From: Archivesica marissinica | Lineage: Eukaryota; Mollusca; Bivalvia; Venerida; Vesicomyidae | Reading direction: 5' to 3' | NCBI GenBank assembly: GCA_014843695.1 | Contig: CM026400.1 | Coordinates: 34,552,435-34,616,434 of the forward strand | Length of the DNA: 64,000 nt | Shown here: piece by piece, positions 1 to 14,600 of the stretch | Layout: every line of letters begins with the position of its first letter | How positions within the stretch are numbered: position 1 is the first letter of the stretch | Notes under the pieces: model-generated | What the model was told of the DNA's origin: nothing | The model's database searches: none | Seen by the model: the letters and a program-made list of their open reading frames with translations, nothing else | Program-made: the position numbers and the translations under genes

Positions 1-728
1 AGTACAATCCAGCATATCATGTGGTGCAATCCAACAATCCAACATATCATGTGGTGCAATCCAACATATCATGTAGTACAATCCAACATATCATGTGGTA
101 CAATCCAACATATCATGTGGTGCAATCCAACATATCATGTGGTGCAATCCAACATATCATGTGGTGCAATCCAACAATCCAACATATCATGTAGTACAAT
201 CCAACATATCATGTGGTACAATCCAACATATCATGTGGTACAATCCAACATATCATGTAGTACAATCCAACATATCATGTAGTACAATCCAACATATCAT
301 GTGGTGCAATCCAACAATCCAACATATCATGTAGTACAATCCAACATATCATGTGGTGCAATCCAACATATCATGTGGTGCAATCCAACATATCATGTAG
401 TACAATCCAACATATCATGTAGTACAATCCAGCATATCATGTGGTGCAATCCAACAATCCAACATATCATGTAGTACAATCCAACATATCATGTGGTGCA
501 ATCCAACATATCATGTGGTGCAATCCAACAATCCAACATATCATGTAGTACAATCCAACATATCATGTGGTGCAATCCAACATATCATGTGGTGCAATCC
601 AACAATCCAACATATCATGTAGTACAATCCAACATATCATGTGGTGCAATCCAACATATCATGTGGTGCAATCCAACAATCCAACATATCATGTAGTACA
701 ATCCAACATATCATGTGGTGCAATCCAA
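1..728. repeat. 22-bp tandem array
   Basis: Units of catatcatgtggtgcaatcc plus AA, with gtagta/gtggta/gtggtg variants and occasional extra aatccaac. It starts before the window and lies upstream of the first visible exon, probably in an intron of the SLIMP-like gene. Confidence 0.95.
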
Positions 729-986
729 TCCAACATCATCAGAGAGAGGCAATGTGCACTTAGAGTCTGGTTTAAGGACACCATCTCCATGGTTCTGAAG
801 GGGCTCAAACTCACAATGTCTTGACCACGAAACGGACACCACATCCAATGCACCCATGAGCTTCCACTTTGTATATTGTGGTTTATCTTCACTATTGCTA
901 TAATTGTTTACTTGGAGAAAATCGGACAATGTATGTGCTTTAAAATATATAGTTTAGTGGTGTTGTAGGAATATCTGTCACATTCA
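729..986. other. non-repeat spacer with a SINE-like fragment
   Basis: The stretch gagagaggcaatgtgcactt followed by ggttctgaaggggctcaaac resembles, on the minus strand, the tail/head junction of the SINEs at 24.1 and 54.9 kb. No gene is visible. Confidence 0.35.
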
Positions 987-1506
987 GTGATAGTTCTAGT
1001 TTTGATAGTTCTAGTTTTAGTAGTTCTAGTTTTGATAGTTCTAATTGATAGTTCTAATTGATAGTTCTAGTTTTGATAGTTCTAGTTTTGATAGTTCTAG
1101 TTTTGATAGTTCTAGTTTTGATAGTTTTAATTGATAGTTCTAGTTTTGATAGTTCTAGTTTTGATAGTTATAATTGATAGTTCTAGTTTTGATAGTTCTA
1201 GTTTTGATAGTTCTAATTGATAGTTCTAGTTTTGATAGTTCTAGTTTTAGTAGTTCTAGTTTTGATAGTTCTAATTGATAGTTCTAGTTTTGATAGTTCT
1301 AGTTTTGATAGTTCTAATTGATAGTTCTAGTTTTGATAGTTCTAGTTTTAGTAGTTCTAGTTTTGATAGTTCTAATTGATAGTTCTAGTTTTGATAGTTC
1401 TAGTTTTGATAGTTCTAGTTTTGATAGTTCTAGTTTTGATAGTTCTAGTTTTGATAGTTCTAATTGATAGTTCTAGTTTTCATAGTTTTAGTTTTCATAG
1501 TTCTAG
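987..1506. repeat. 13-15-bp tandem array
   Basis: Alternating units tagttctagttttga (15) and tagttctaattga (13) in an irregular order, about 35 copies. Confidence 0.93.
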
Positions 1507-1559
1507 TTGTGCTAGCGTTTCAATTTCCCGGGGGTAACCCTTTATTCCACAATAGAATG

Positions 1560-2336
1560 TGCCCATTACTCATGTTATCTCCATAATGCTGATAAGCAAT
1601 AGGCACACTGTACTACATACCCCTTGTATCTCCATACTGCTGATAAGCAATAGGCACACTGTACTACATACCCCTTGTATCTCCATACTGCTCATACGCA
1701 ATAGGCACACTGTACTACATACCCATTGTATCTCCATACTGCTGATAAGCAATAGGCACACTGTACTACATACTCATTGTATCTCCATAATGCTGATAAG
1801 CAATAGGCACACTGTACTACATACCCATTGTATCTCCATACTGCTGATAAGCAATAGGTACACTGTACAACATACCCATTGTATCTCCATAATGCTGATA
1901 AGCAATAGGTACACTGTACTACATACCTATTGTATCTCCATACTGCTGATAAGCATTGGACACACTGTACTACATACCCATTGTATCTCCATACTGCTGA
2001 TAAGCAATAGGCACACTGTACTACATACCCATTGTATCTCCATACTGCTGATAAGCAATAGGCACATTGTACTACATACCCATTGTATCTCCATACTGCT
2101 GATAAGCAATAGGTACACTGTACTACATACCCATTGTATCTCCATAATGCTGATAAGCAATATGTACACTGTACTACATACCCATTGTATCTCCATACTG
2201 CTGATAAGCAATAGGTACACTTTACTACACACCCATTGTATCTCCATACTGCTGATAAGCATTGGACACATTGTACTACATACCCATTGTATCTCCATAA
2301 TGCTGATAAGCAATGGGCACACTGTACTACATGTAC
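1560..2336. repeat. 51-bp tandem array
   Basis: About 15 units containing aggcacactgtactacatac and tctccatactgctgataagc. As 51 is 17 codons and units lack stops, both strands show long open frames; these are artefacts. 2337-2536 holds nothing recognisable apart from the acceptor of exon a. Confidence 0.95.
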
Positions 2337-2536
2337 AACATAATACATGTATATGGGATAGACCTTCAATATAGGGAGTAAGTTTGTTGACTCGGCTAAA
2401 TGACCTCTATGTATCCTATATGGTAAATGTTCTACCTGAGCCCAAAATATGGAGAAGTGAGGAAGATGAGGTAGAATATTTCTCCGTTATCTCCCTCTAG
2501 CTTACCGGTAAGCCCTAGTTACTGGTTATTTTACAG

Positions 2537-2614
2537 TCCAAGGAGGCTGCCGCCAAGATGAAGAGCCTGATTGAAGAAGGGAAAGCTACAAAGATGACCT
2601 TGAAAGATTTAATG
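2537..2614 (+). CDS. SLIMP: SLIMP-like exon a (first visible): coiled-coil arm
   Basis: Exon between acceptor ttattttacag and donor gtaagt, 78 nt, phase 0 at both ends. It encodes SKEAAAKMKSLIEEGKA then TKMTLKDLM, a charged helical stretch expected for the tRNA-binding coiled-coil arm of SerRS-fold proteins. Earlier exons (start codon, transit peptide) are not in the window. Confidence 0.7.
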
Positions 2615-5600
2615 GTAAGTAAATGTTTAAGTACTGGCAGAAATAGATTGAAATCTCAAAAGCAATATCAAACTGGAGTATAGCACTCGGAGAGAGAGAC
2701 AAAACCACACTCTGGTATTTAACACAAGAACCATTGGAGTGGACACTTTGCTGACCACCCTGTTTCACCCTCTCAGTACTCATAAACTACTTCATGGAAT
2801 AGAATCGCTATCCGATGATGATAATCAAACACTATTTCTAGAAGTACAATCATACATAACACACATCACTTCTCATAATTTACAATACGCCCACCTATAT
2901 ATCATATATTGTACAATAAAATACTTATCGAGGGAGGCACCCTTTGTTTTATCATGCTTTGTACTTGTTATTACTTAATGTTGTATTATGTATTGCTGCT
3001 ACTGTACATGTATGATAAATTCAATAAAATATGATTAAACCAAATAAACCACCCTGACCACGGGGCCATAAGCTTAGACACATTTATCCCAAAATTAAAT
3101 CATTTCTTATTATTAACCAACCCTCTTTATATTCACAAATTGTCATAAAAATCCATCAACATCATTTGTGAGTTACCCTGTCCACACACACTCACAAATG
3201 CATCCAGAAACAGTACCCCCCCCCTCCCCCAGTTCCTAATTGTTGTGGTTAAATATGTTACTTACAAGTAGAGCACACCAAAATTATAACTGGGAAACCC
3301 CACTATACCAGAACCCCTCTATACCAGAAACTCCCTAAGCGGAACCCCTCCATACCAGAACCCCTCTATACTAGAACCTCCCTAAATGGAACCCCTCTAC
3401 CAGAACCCCCCTAAACAGAACCCCTCTACCAGAACCCCTCTATACTAGAACCTCCCTCTACCAGAACCCCTCTATACCAGGTCCCCCTAAACAGAACCCC
3501 TCTATACTAGAACCTCCCTAAATGGAACCCCTCTACCAGAACCCCCCTAAACTGAACCCCTCTACCAGAACCCCTCTATACTAGAACCTCCCTCTACCAG
3601 AACCCCTCTATACCAGGTCCCCCTAAACTGAACCCCTTTATACCAGAACCTCCCTAAATGGAACCCCTCTACCAGAACCTCTCCATATCAGGTCCCCCTA
3701 ATCTGAACCCCTCTATACCAGAACCTCCCTAAACGGAACCCCCTCTACCAGAACCCCTCCATACCAGGTCCCCCTAAACTGAACCCCTCTGCCAGAACCC
3801 CTCTATACCAGGTCCCCCTAAACGGAACCCCTCCCTACCAGAACCCCACTAAACGGAACCCCTCCAAACCGGAATAGTTAGGATTGGGAAAAAGTTACAT
3901 AGTAAGTGAGTCTCTTTCCAGATGCTCCCTTAATTCTTGACTTTATATATTTTAGATGAAGTACTGGGTGGTGGAAGAAAAGGTGATGATTTGTGCGTTG
4001 GCCTTACCGTCCCGGCTGTCACATGATATAGTAAGTCTGTCACATGATATAGTATGTCTGTCACATGATATAGTATGTCTGTCACATGATATAGTAAGTC
4101 TGTCACATGATATAGTATGTCTGTCACATGATAGAGTATGTCTGTCACATGATATATTATGTCTGTCACATGATATAGTATGTCTGTCACATGATATAGT
4201 ATGTCAGTCACATGATATAGTATGTCTGTCACATGATATAGTATGTATGTCACATGATATAGTATGTCTGTCACATGATATAGTGTTGTCTGTCATATGA
4301 TATAGTATGTCTGTCACATGCTATAGTAAATCTGTCACATGATATAGTATGTATGTCACATGATATAGTATGTCTGTCACATGATATAGTATGTCTGTCA
4401 CATGATATAGTAAATCTGTCACATGATATAGTATGTCTGTCACATGATATAGTATGTCTGTCACATGATATCATGTGTCTGTCACATGATATAGTATATA
4501 TGTCATATGATATAGTATGTCTGTCACATGATATAGTATGTCTGTCACATGATATAGTAAATCTGTCACATGACATAGTATGTCTGTCACATGATATAGT
4601 ATGTCTGTCACATGATATAGTATGTCTGTCACATGATATAGTATGTCTGTCACATGATATAGTATGTCTGTCACATGATATAGTATGTCTGTCACATGAT
4701 ATAGTATGTATGTCACATGATATAGTATGTCACATGATATAGTATGTATGTGACATGATATAGTATGTCTGTCACATGATATAGTATGTCTGTCACATGA
4801 TATAGTATGTCTGTCACATGATATAGTATGTCTGTCACATGACATAGTATGTCTGTCACATGACATAGTATGTCTGTCACATGACATAGTATGTCTGTCA
4901 CATGATATAGTATGTCTGTCACATGATATAGTATGTCTGTCACATGATATAGTATGTCTGTCACATGATATAGTATGTATGTCACATGATATAGTATGTA
5001 TGTCACATGATATAGTATGTCACATGATATAGTATGTATGTGACATGATATAGTATGTCTGTCACATGATATAGTATGTCTGTCACATGATATAGTATGT
5101 CTGTCAAATGATATAGTTGAGTGATATATTTCTACGCATAAGAACGACAAACGAGGGTTATTCTGCGATATACCACAGTTGATACTTATTATTTCGATTC
5201 TAACACAACTTACTTCTAATAATTTTAGACGAGAATCAATCAAAGGAGTATATTCTTCAAACGCTGTGCTACTCCGCTGCATTTGGCTTTCGAAATTAAC
5301 TCCCGCGTAATGGGTGATGACGTTATTTTTTATGGAAAATATCAATCTACTACATAAATGAACAAAAGTTGTAAATGATTAATAATTTTATTTATTTTGT
5401 CAAATAAAACTGTACAGAATAGTAACTGAAACGTTACTTAACAGAAAAACAAGACGGACAAGAGATTATCTGATTCTAAAAATAGCTCACTTCTGTGAAT
5501 TCCCACGGTAGTATTTACAAACATCACGTGACTTTCATTCATAAAACTTTACACGCATTGTATAAATGGAATAGCCAAAACACGGTGCGCGCGCAGCATA

Positions 5601-8600
5601 ATTCAAGGTAGGTATATCGCAGAATAACCCGAGGTAGATTTTACTCTGCAAGTATGTATGTTATTAGCTGGGTCATGTTAGAATTTACAATAACCCGTGC
5701 CTCATCGCTGTGGGTTTTGGTTATACTAGAAAAGGTGAAGTTAATATAAACATTATTTATCTATCTCATTGTCGCGGATGACAGCGTATATAGTAGGGGT
5801 ACCAGGGGAAAATCATCTGTCTGTGTCCGATCTGGCGACCCCTGTACCATCTCACATACTTCCCCAGTATAGAGGACTAGAATATACCGGGATAGAGGAC
5901 TAGAATATACCGGGATAGAGGACTAGAATATACCGTGATAGAGGACTAGAATATACCGGGATAGAGGACTAGAATATACCGGGATAGAGGACTAGAATAT
6001 ACCGGGATAGAGGACTAGAATATACCGAGATAGAGGACTAGAATATACTGGGATAGAGGACTAGAATATACCGGGATAGAGGACTAGAATATACTGGGAT
6101 AGAGGACTAGAATATACTGGGATAGAGGACTAGAATATACCGGGATAGAGGACTAGAATATACCGGGATAGAGACTAGAATATACTGGGATAGAGGATTA
6201 GAATATACCGAGATAGAGGACTAGAATATACTGGGATAGAGGACTAGAATATACCAGGATAGAGGACTAGAATATACCGGGATAGAGGACTAGAATATAC
6301 CGGGATAGAGGACTAGAATATACCGGGATAGAGGACTAGAATATACCAAATAGAGGACTAGAATATACCGGGATAGAGGACTAGAATATACCGGGATAGA
6401 GGACTAGAATATACCAAATAGAGGACTAGAATATACCGGGATAGAGGACTAGAATATACCAAATAGAGGACTAGAATATACCAAATAGAGGACTAGAATA
6501 TACCGGGATAGAGGACTAGAATATACCAAATAGAGGACTAGAATATACCGGGATAGAGGACTAGAATATACCAAATAGAGGACTAGAATATACCGGGATA
6601 GAGACTAGAATATACCAGGATAGAGGACTAGAATATACCGGGATAGAGGACTAGAATATACCGGGATAGAGGACTAGAATATACCGGGATAGAGGACTAG
6701 AATATACTGGGATAGAGGACTAGAATATACCGGGATAGAGGACTAGAATATACTGGGATAGAGGACTAGAATATACCGGGATAGAGGACTAGAATATACC
6801 GGGATAGAGACTAGAATATACTGGGATAGAGGATTAGAATATACCGAGATAGAGGACTAGAATATACTGGGATAGAGGACTAGAATATACCGGGATAGAG
6901 GACTAGAATATACCGGGATAGAGGACTAGAATATACCGGGATAGAGGACTAGAATATACCGGGATAGAGGACTAGAATATACCAAATAGAGGACTAGAAT
7001 ATACCAGGATAGAGGACTAGAATATACCAAATAGAGGACTAGAATATACCAGGATAGAGGACTAGAATATACCAAATAGAGGACTAGAATATACCAAATA
7101 GAGGACTAGAATATACCGGGATAGAGGACTAGAATATACCAAATAGAGGACTAGAATATACCGGGATAGAGGACTAGAATATACCAAATAGAGGACTAGA
7201 ATATACCGGGATAGAGACTAGAATATACCAGGATAGAGGACTAGAATATACCGGGATAGAGGACTAGAATATACCAAATAGAGGACTAGAATATACCGGG
7301 ATAGAGACTAGAATATACCAGGATAGAGGACTAGAATATACCGGGATAGGGGACTAGAATATACCGGGATAGAGGACTAGAATATACCAAATAGAGGACT
7401 AGAATATACTGGGATAGAGGACTAGAATATACCGGGATAGAGGACTAGAATATACCAGATAGAGGACTAGAATATACCAGATAGAGGACTAGAATATACC
7501 GGGATAGAGGACACTGGGCAGAGTCAGTTAGCCTTTCTTCTCGGCATATTTTAAGGGTCAAGCTTATCCTTATTTCGATTTTATCAAAACAAAATCACAC
7601 ATGACTTGACAACCAATGGCTCACCAAGGTTAACTCCGCGGCAAACAACATTTTAATTTACAACAGGCCTTCATGGCCGAGTTGTCTAGCACGCCATTGT
7701 TTAGGAACTCGCTTTTCACTGCAGTCATAGGAGCTGTTAGTTCCATCCCTATCGGGGACAAATGATTAAATGATGTGTAAGAAAATTGTCAGTCGTTTGC
7801 AGAGGTTGGAGAATTGCAGTGGTTGGAGAATTGTAGAGGTTGGAGAATTGCAGAGGTTGGAGAATTGCAGGAGAATTGCAGAGATTGGAGAATTGCAGAG
7901 GTTGGAGAATTGCAGGAGAATTGCAGAGGTCGGAGAATTGCAGAGGTTGGAGAATTGCAGAGGTCGGAGAATTGCAGAGGTCAGAGAATTTCAGAGGTCG
8001 GAGAATTGCAGAGGTCGGAGAATTGCAGATGTTGGAGAATTGCAGCGGTTGGAGAATTGAGTACTGGTTTCTAGCCAGGAAATGTGTGTGGTCCTCTTCA
8101 CCACAACAGATCGACTATGAACGATATTTCTCCAGAGTTGGCCCCCGTACAAATGAAAGGTGGAAAGAAAGATATACTGTATAAGATCATGCTCCCCTAT
8201 AGTTTGCTGCGTATTATACCAGTTTATTATAAAACCTAAGCATTTTGTTCAAACATGTACTTTATATTTTCAGCCAGAGAGACCGGAAGTATTGAAAGAA
8301 TATTTTCAAGGTATAGTATTATATTAATACACATTTGAAGCATTTGAAGTCTTGTTATATATATATTACCCCACCCACCTACCTATAATGATGAAGGTCC
8401 AAGACGTTGTTGTTTTATACACTGTATAGATATAGAGGATATTTGTGTATTATTTGTGTATTATTTGTGTATTATTTGTGTATATTTGTGTATTATTTGT
8501 GTATATGTGTGTATTATTTGTGTATATTTGTGTATTATTTGTGTATATGTGTGTATTATTTGTGTATATTTGTGTATTATTTGTGTATATGTGTGTATTA

Positions 8601-11600
8601 TTTGTGTATTATTTGTGTATATGTGTGTATTATTTGTGTATATTTGTGTATTATTTGTGTATATGTGTGTATTATTTGTGTATTATTTGTGTATTATTTG
8701 TGTATTATTTGTGTATTATTTGTGTATATTTGTGAAACATTGGAATTTATTTCATCGAGTGAACTTCCTTTTCTTTTATTGTTTCCAATGATTGTTGCTA
8801 ATATATTTTTGTGTCCACTTTTACTGCCCATGTTTGGGGCTATAGGCAGCCAATTGCATAGATATACCCCATGCAACACTGACATATATACATATACATG
8901 TTTTCACGCGGACAACTCTGACATATATACGCAGACAAAACGCTGATTGAACTAAAAATATAGTCTCTAACATATATAGTTCAATTTGACGTTTGCTAAG
9001 CATTTTTAAAACGAGACTTTTACTGTAAGTTTTGTTGATATTTGTACACAGAGAGTTGAGTTGACAATTTGACTGCATACATTATAGTGTATAGTGTTTG
9101 TTTATTATAGTGTCACCACTATTTATAGGGCCAGCCATTTCTGACTTATGAGACACTTTTTTTTTATGAATATCAGTACTTCCCGAATCCTATGCTTGTA
9201 TGCCAGGCTGGTAGGCAATCGGTAACCATTATTTAACTAGCTGGCGGCTCACCAACCAGCCTTAACCACTAGGCCACGGAGACGGTTGTATATTATGTCA
9301 AAGTTGCATGGGGCTTATCTATACAAGTGGCTGCCAATGCTTGGAGCATCATTTCATTACAAAGACACAGCTGCACAACCAAGTACAGTCTACATCCGTT
9401 ATGTCAAAGTCGATTATGTCGAATACTCCGGTTATCTCGAAGTCGGATCAAAGTTCCGTTTCAGACACTATCATTTTACATATAACTTACTCCGTTTACT
9501 AGTATATTGAATTTCGTTAAGTCAGACTTTGGTTATGTCGACGTATTTTGCTCGGTCCCACGGAATTCGACATAGCGGATGTAGACTTACATTGTACCGG
9601 TATGTTAGTATGAATATAAGCAATAGAAAATAATCCAGATATCATTTTAGCTTCTGGCTGCTGTCAAAATTGGAAAATTGGAAACGACAATGTAAGATAG
9701 AGTGATTAGTTGTGAATTTCACTTTACTTATGCGGTACATGTACAATATATTTTGTTCTAGGGCGGAAACCAGAGTCACCGTTAGATCATTACGAATGCC
9801 TAAGGAAATCTAAGTGCGTGAGATTAAGGTATGCCTGTAATCTGTATTGTATAGAAGTTTTGACTAGTAGTGACTGTATCGTATAGAAGTTTTGACGAGT
9901 AATGACTGTATCGTATAGAAGTTTTGACTAGTAGTGACTGTATCGTATAGAGGTTTTGACCAGTAGTGACTGTATCGTATAGAAGTTTTGACCAGTAGTG
10001 ACTGTATCGTATAGAAGTTTTGACCAGTAGTGACTGTATCATATAGAAGTTGACCAGTAGTGACTGTATCATATAGAAGTTTTGACCAGTAGTGACTGTA
10101 TCGTATAGAAGTTTTGACCAGTAGTGACTGTATCGTATAGAAGTTGACCAGTAGTGACTGTATCGTATAGAAGTTTTGACTAGTAGTGACTGTATCATAT
10201 AGAGGTTTTGACCAGTAGTGACTGTAGCGTATAGAAGTTTTGACCAGTAGTGACTGTATCGTATAGAAGTTTTGACCAGTAGTGACTGTATCGTATATAG
10301 AAGTTGACCAGTAGTGACTGTATCGTATAGAAGTTTTGACCAGTAGTGACTGTATCATATAGAAGTTGACCAGTAGTGACTGTATCATATAGAAGTTTTG
10401 ACCAGTAGTGACTGTATCGTATAGAAGTTTTGACCAGTAGTGACTGTATCGTATAGAAGTTTTGACTAGTAGTGACTGTATCATATAGAAGTTGACCAGT
10501 AGTGACTGTATCATATAGAAGTTTTGACGAGTAGTGACTGTATCGTATAGAAGTTTTGACGAGTAGTGACTGTATCGTATAGAAGTTGACCAGTAGTGAC
10601 TGTATCGTATAGAAGTTTTGACGAGTAGTGACTGTATCGTATAGAAGTTGACCAGTAGTGACTGTATCGTATAGAAGTTGACCAGTAGTGACTGTATCGT
10701 ATAGAAGTTTTGACCAGTAGTGACTGTATCGTATAGAAGTTTTGACTAGTAGTGACTGTATCATATAGAAGTTGACCAGTAGTGACTGTATCATATAGAA
10801 GTTTTGACCAGTAGTGACTGTAGCGTATAGAAGTTTTGACCAGTAGTGACTGTATCGTATAGAAGTTTTGACTAGTAGTGACTGTATCATATAGAAGTTT
10901 TGACCAGTAGTGACTGTATCGTATAGAAGTTTTGACTAGTAGTGACTGTATCATATAGAAGTTGACCAGTAGTGACTGTATCATATAGAAGTTTTGACGA
11001 GTAGTGACTGTATCGTATAGAAGTTGACCAGTAGTGACTGTATCGTATAGAAGTTTTGACCAGTAGTGACTGTATCGTATAGAAGTTGACCAGTAGTGAC
11101 TGTATCGTATAGAAGTTTTGACCAGTAGTGACTGTATCGTATAGAAGTTTTGACTAGTAGTGACTATCATATAGAAGTTTTGACCAGTAGTGACTGTATC
11201 GTATAGAAGTTGACCAGTAGTGACTGTATCGTATAGAAGTTTTGACCAGTAGTGACTGTATCGTATAGAAGTTTTGACCAGTAGTGACTGTATCGTATAG
11301 AAGTTTTGACTAGTAGTGACTATCGTATAGAAGTTTTGACCAGTAGTGACTGTATCGTATAGAAGTTGACCAGTAGTGACTGTATCGTATAGAAGTTTTG
11401 ACCAGTAGTGACTGTATCATATAGAAGTTGACCAGTAGTGACTGTATCGTATAGAAGTTTTGACCAGTAGTGACTGTATCGTATAGAAGTTTTGACAAGT
11501 AGTGACTGTATCGTATAGAAGTTGACCAGTAGTGACTGTATCGTATAGAAGTTTTGACCAGTAGTGACTGTATCGTATAGAAGTTTTGACCAGTAGTGAC

Positions 11601-14600
11601 TGTATCGTATAGAAGTTTTGACCAGTAGTGACTGTATCGTATAGAAGTTTTGACCAGTAGTGACTGTATCGTATAGAAGTTGACCAGTAGTGACTGTATC
11701 GTATAGAAGTTTTGACCAGTAGTGACTGTATCGTATAGAAGTTGACCAGTAGTGACTGTATCGTATAGAAGTTTTGACCAGTAGTGACTGTATCGTATAG
11801 AAGTTTTGACCAGTAGTGACTGTATCGTATAGAAGTTTTGACTAGTAGTGACTATCGTATAGAAGTTTTGACCAGTAGTGACTGTATCGTATAGAAGTTG
11901 ACCAGTAGTGACTGTATCGTATAGAAGTTTTGACCAGTAGTGACTGTATCGTATAGAAGTTGACCAGTAGTGACTGTATCATACAGAAGTTTTGACCAGT
12001 AGTGACTGTATCATATAGAAGTTTTGACCAGTAGTGACTGTATCGTATAGAAGTTTTGACTAGTAGTGACTATCGTATAGAAGTTTTGACCAGTAGTGAC
12101 TGTATCATATAGAAGTTGACCAGTAGTGACTGTATCGTATAGAAGTTGACCAGTAGTGACTGTAGCGTATAGAAGTTGACCAGTAGTGACTGTAGTGTAT
12201 AGAAGTTGACCAGTAGTGACTGTATCATATAGAAGTTGACCGGTAGTGACTGTATCGTATAGAAGTTGACCAGTAGTGACTGTAGCGTATAGAAGTTGAC
12301 CAGTAGTGACTGTAGCGTATAGAAGTTGACCAGTAGTGACTGTATCGTATAGAAGTTGACCAGTAGTGACTGTATCGTATAGAAGTTGACCAGTAGTGAC
12401 TGTAGCATATAGAAGTTGACCAGTAGTGACTGTATCGTATAGAAGTTGACCAGTAGTGACTGTATCGTATAGAAGTTGACCAGTAGTGACTGTATCGTAT
12501 AGAAGTTGACCAGTAGTGACTGTATCGTATAGAAGTTGACTAGTAGTGACTGTATCATATAGAGGTTGACCAGTAGTGACTGTATCGTATAGAAGTTGAC
12601 CAGTAGTGACTGTAGCGTATAGAAGTTTTGACCAGTAGTGACTGTATCGTATAGAAGTTTTGACCAGTAGTGACTGTATCGTATAGAAGTTGACCAGTAG
12701 TGACTGTATCGTATAGAAGTTTTGACCAGTAGTGACTGTATCGTATAGAAGTTGACCAGTAGTGACTGTATCGTATAGAAGTTGACCAGTAGTGACTGTA
12801 TCATATAGAAGTTGACCAGTAGTGACTGTATCATATAGAAGTTGACCAGTAGTGACTGTATCATATAGAAGTTGACCAGTAGTGACTGTATCATATAGAA
12901 GTTGACCAGTAGTGACTGTATCGTATAGAAGTTGACCAGTAGTGACTGTATCGTATAGAGGTTGACCAGTAGTGACTGTATCGTATAGAAGTTGACCAGT
13001 AGTGACTGTATCGTATAGAAGTTGACCAGTAGTGACTGTATCGTATAGAGGTTTTGACCAGTAGTGACTGTATCGTATAGAAGTTGACCAGTAGTGACTG
13101 TATCATATAGAAGTTTTGACTAGTAGTGACTGTATCGTATAGAAGTTTTGACGAGTAGTGAAATTGTGTTTCCATTTGTCTCTTGTTGTAGACAATACAA
13201 TTTTAATGATTATAGCTATGCAGAGAAATCTGTAGTAATGAATTTTAGTTTAATCATATTTTATTGCATTCTTTATATTCAATGTACAATACAACTCAAA
13301 TTTACAAACATGTTACGGATGAATTAAATAAAATATATGGTACAAACATTATCAGTATGTATATATATTGAGAAGCAAAAGGGTTGGGCCACAAGTTTTA
13401 ACAACATTAGTTTCGGCCCGCCCCTCTAGTAATGAATAGTTTATAAAACTTGAATATATGGGTTCATTGATGCTAGATTATCTAAATTTTCCCAAAATTA
13501 TCTTAACAACATATATATAAAAAACAATAAAAATGTGTTTGTTTTATCTTGCCGCAAGTAAAAGGATCTAACTTAGGTGTTTTTTATTGTTGTTTTTATT
13601 CTAATAGGATCTAAACAGTATGGTAACATAACAATGTTACTTTTTTGTAATAGATTGGTGATTGTTTTAAACTGACAAAGCTTCAAGCTCCTGTGGTAAA
13701 CTGAGAAAACTTCAAGCTCCTGTGGTTAACTGAGGAAACTTCAAGCTCCTGTGGTTAACTGAGGAAACTTCAAGCTCCTGTGGTTAAACTGATGAAACTT
13801 CAAGCTCCTGTGGTTAAACTTCAAGTTTCTGTGGTTAAGCAGATTAAACTTCAAGTTTCTGTTATTTCAGTAACGTTGGACACAAGGCATATTACCTGAC
13901 TGGTCGGTTGGCTGTGTTGGAACAGGAGCTGATCAATCGTTTCTCATCTCAAATACGCTCGTATAATCTCACTCAGATGGCGGCACCAGAAATGATTAAA
14001 ACTCCAGTCATGGTTCGTATATACCGAGAATATTTCTCAAGCCTTGTTTGCTGGGAGAACACTAATTTAGTTTTGGCGGATTTGTTTCGTCGGAATTAAT
14101 CCAGATTCTGACAGTGCACGTATAGTAAGAGGATATGTGTTTGTTTGGTTTAAACATTATTTATTTCAGTATTTGTACATGTAATCAAGAAATGAACATT
14201 TTACATATAATTTAACAGCAGTAGACTGAAAGGGATTAGAACGAAAGAAAACTTATATAGTTCTTCTCCCTATCAATTGATTGATATACAATAGGCAGGA
14301 GAATAATATATAATATAACAATGAAAATACGTGAAATCTATTCTAGGTATTTGCTAAAGAATTTCAGAACTTAATGTATTAGTGAGTCAATAGTTTTGGA
14401 TGTAAAAAAGAAAATGGTTAATATTTAAAGGAATATATGAAGTTCAAGAACATGAACTATCAAATTGGAGCACTTGAAGAAAAAGAGATTAGTATAGAGA
14501 AAAGTGGTTGAATAGGGTCGGTTGTTGTGTCAATAACGACAGCATTCAGATTGGAATCCGCCATATGAACCTTTGTGTTTGTTTCAAATTATATTTCACC

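Noticed and set aside
2586..2978. Small open frames around exon a as separate genes
   Set aside because: The minus-strand one is a shadow of exon a and intron. The + one is best explained as a LINE ORF2 end.
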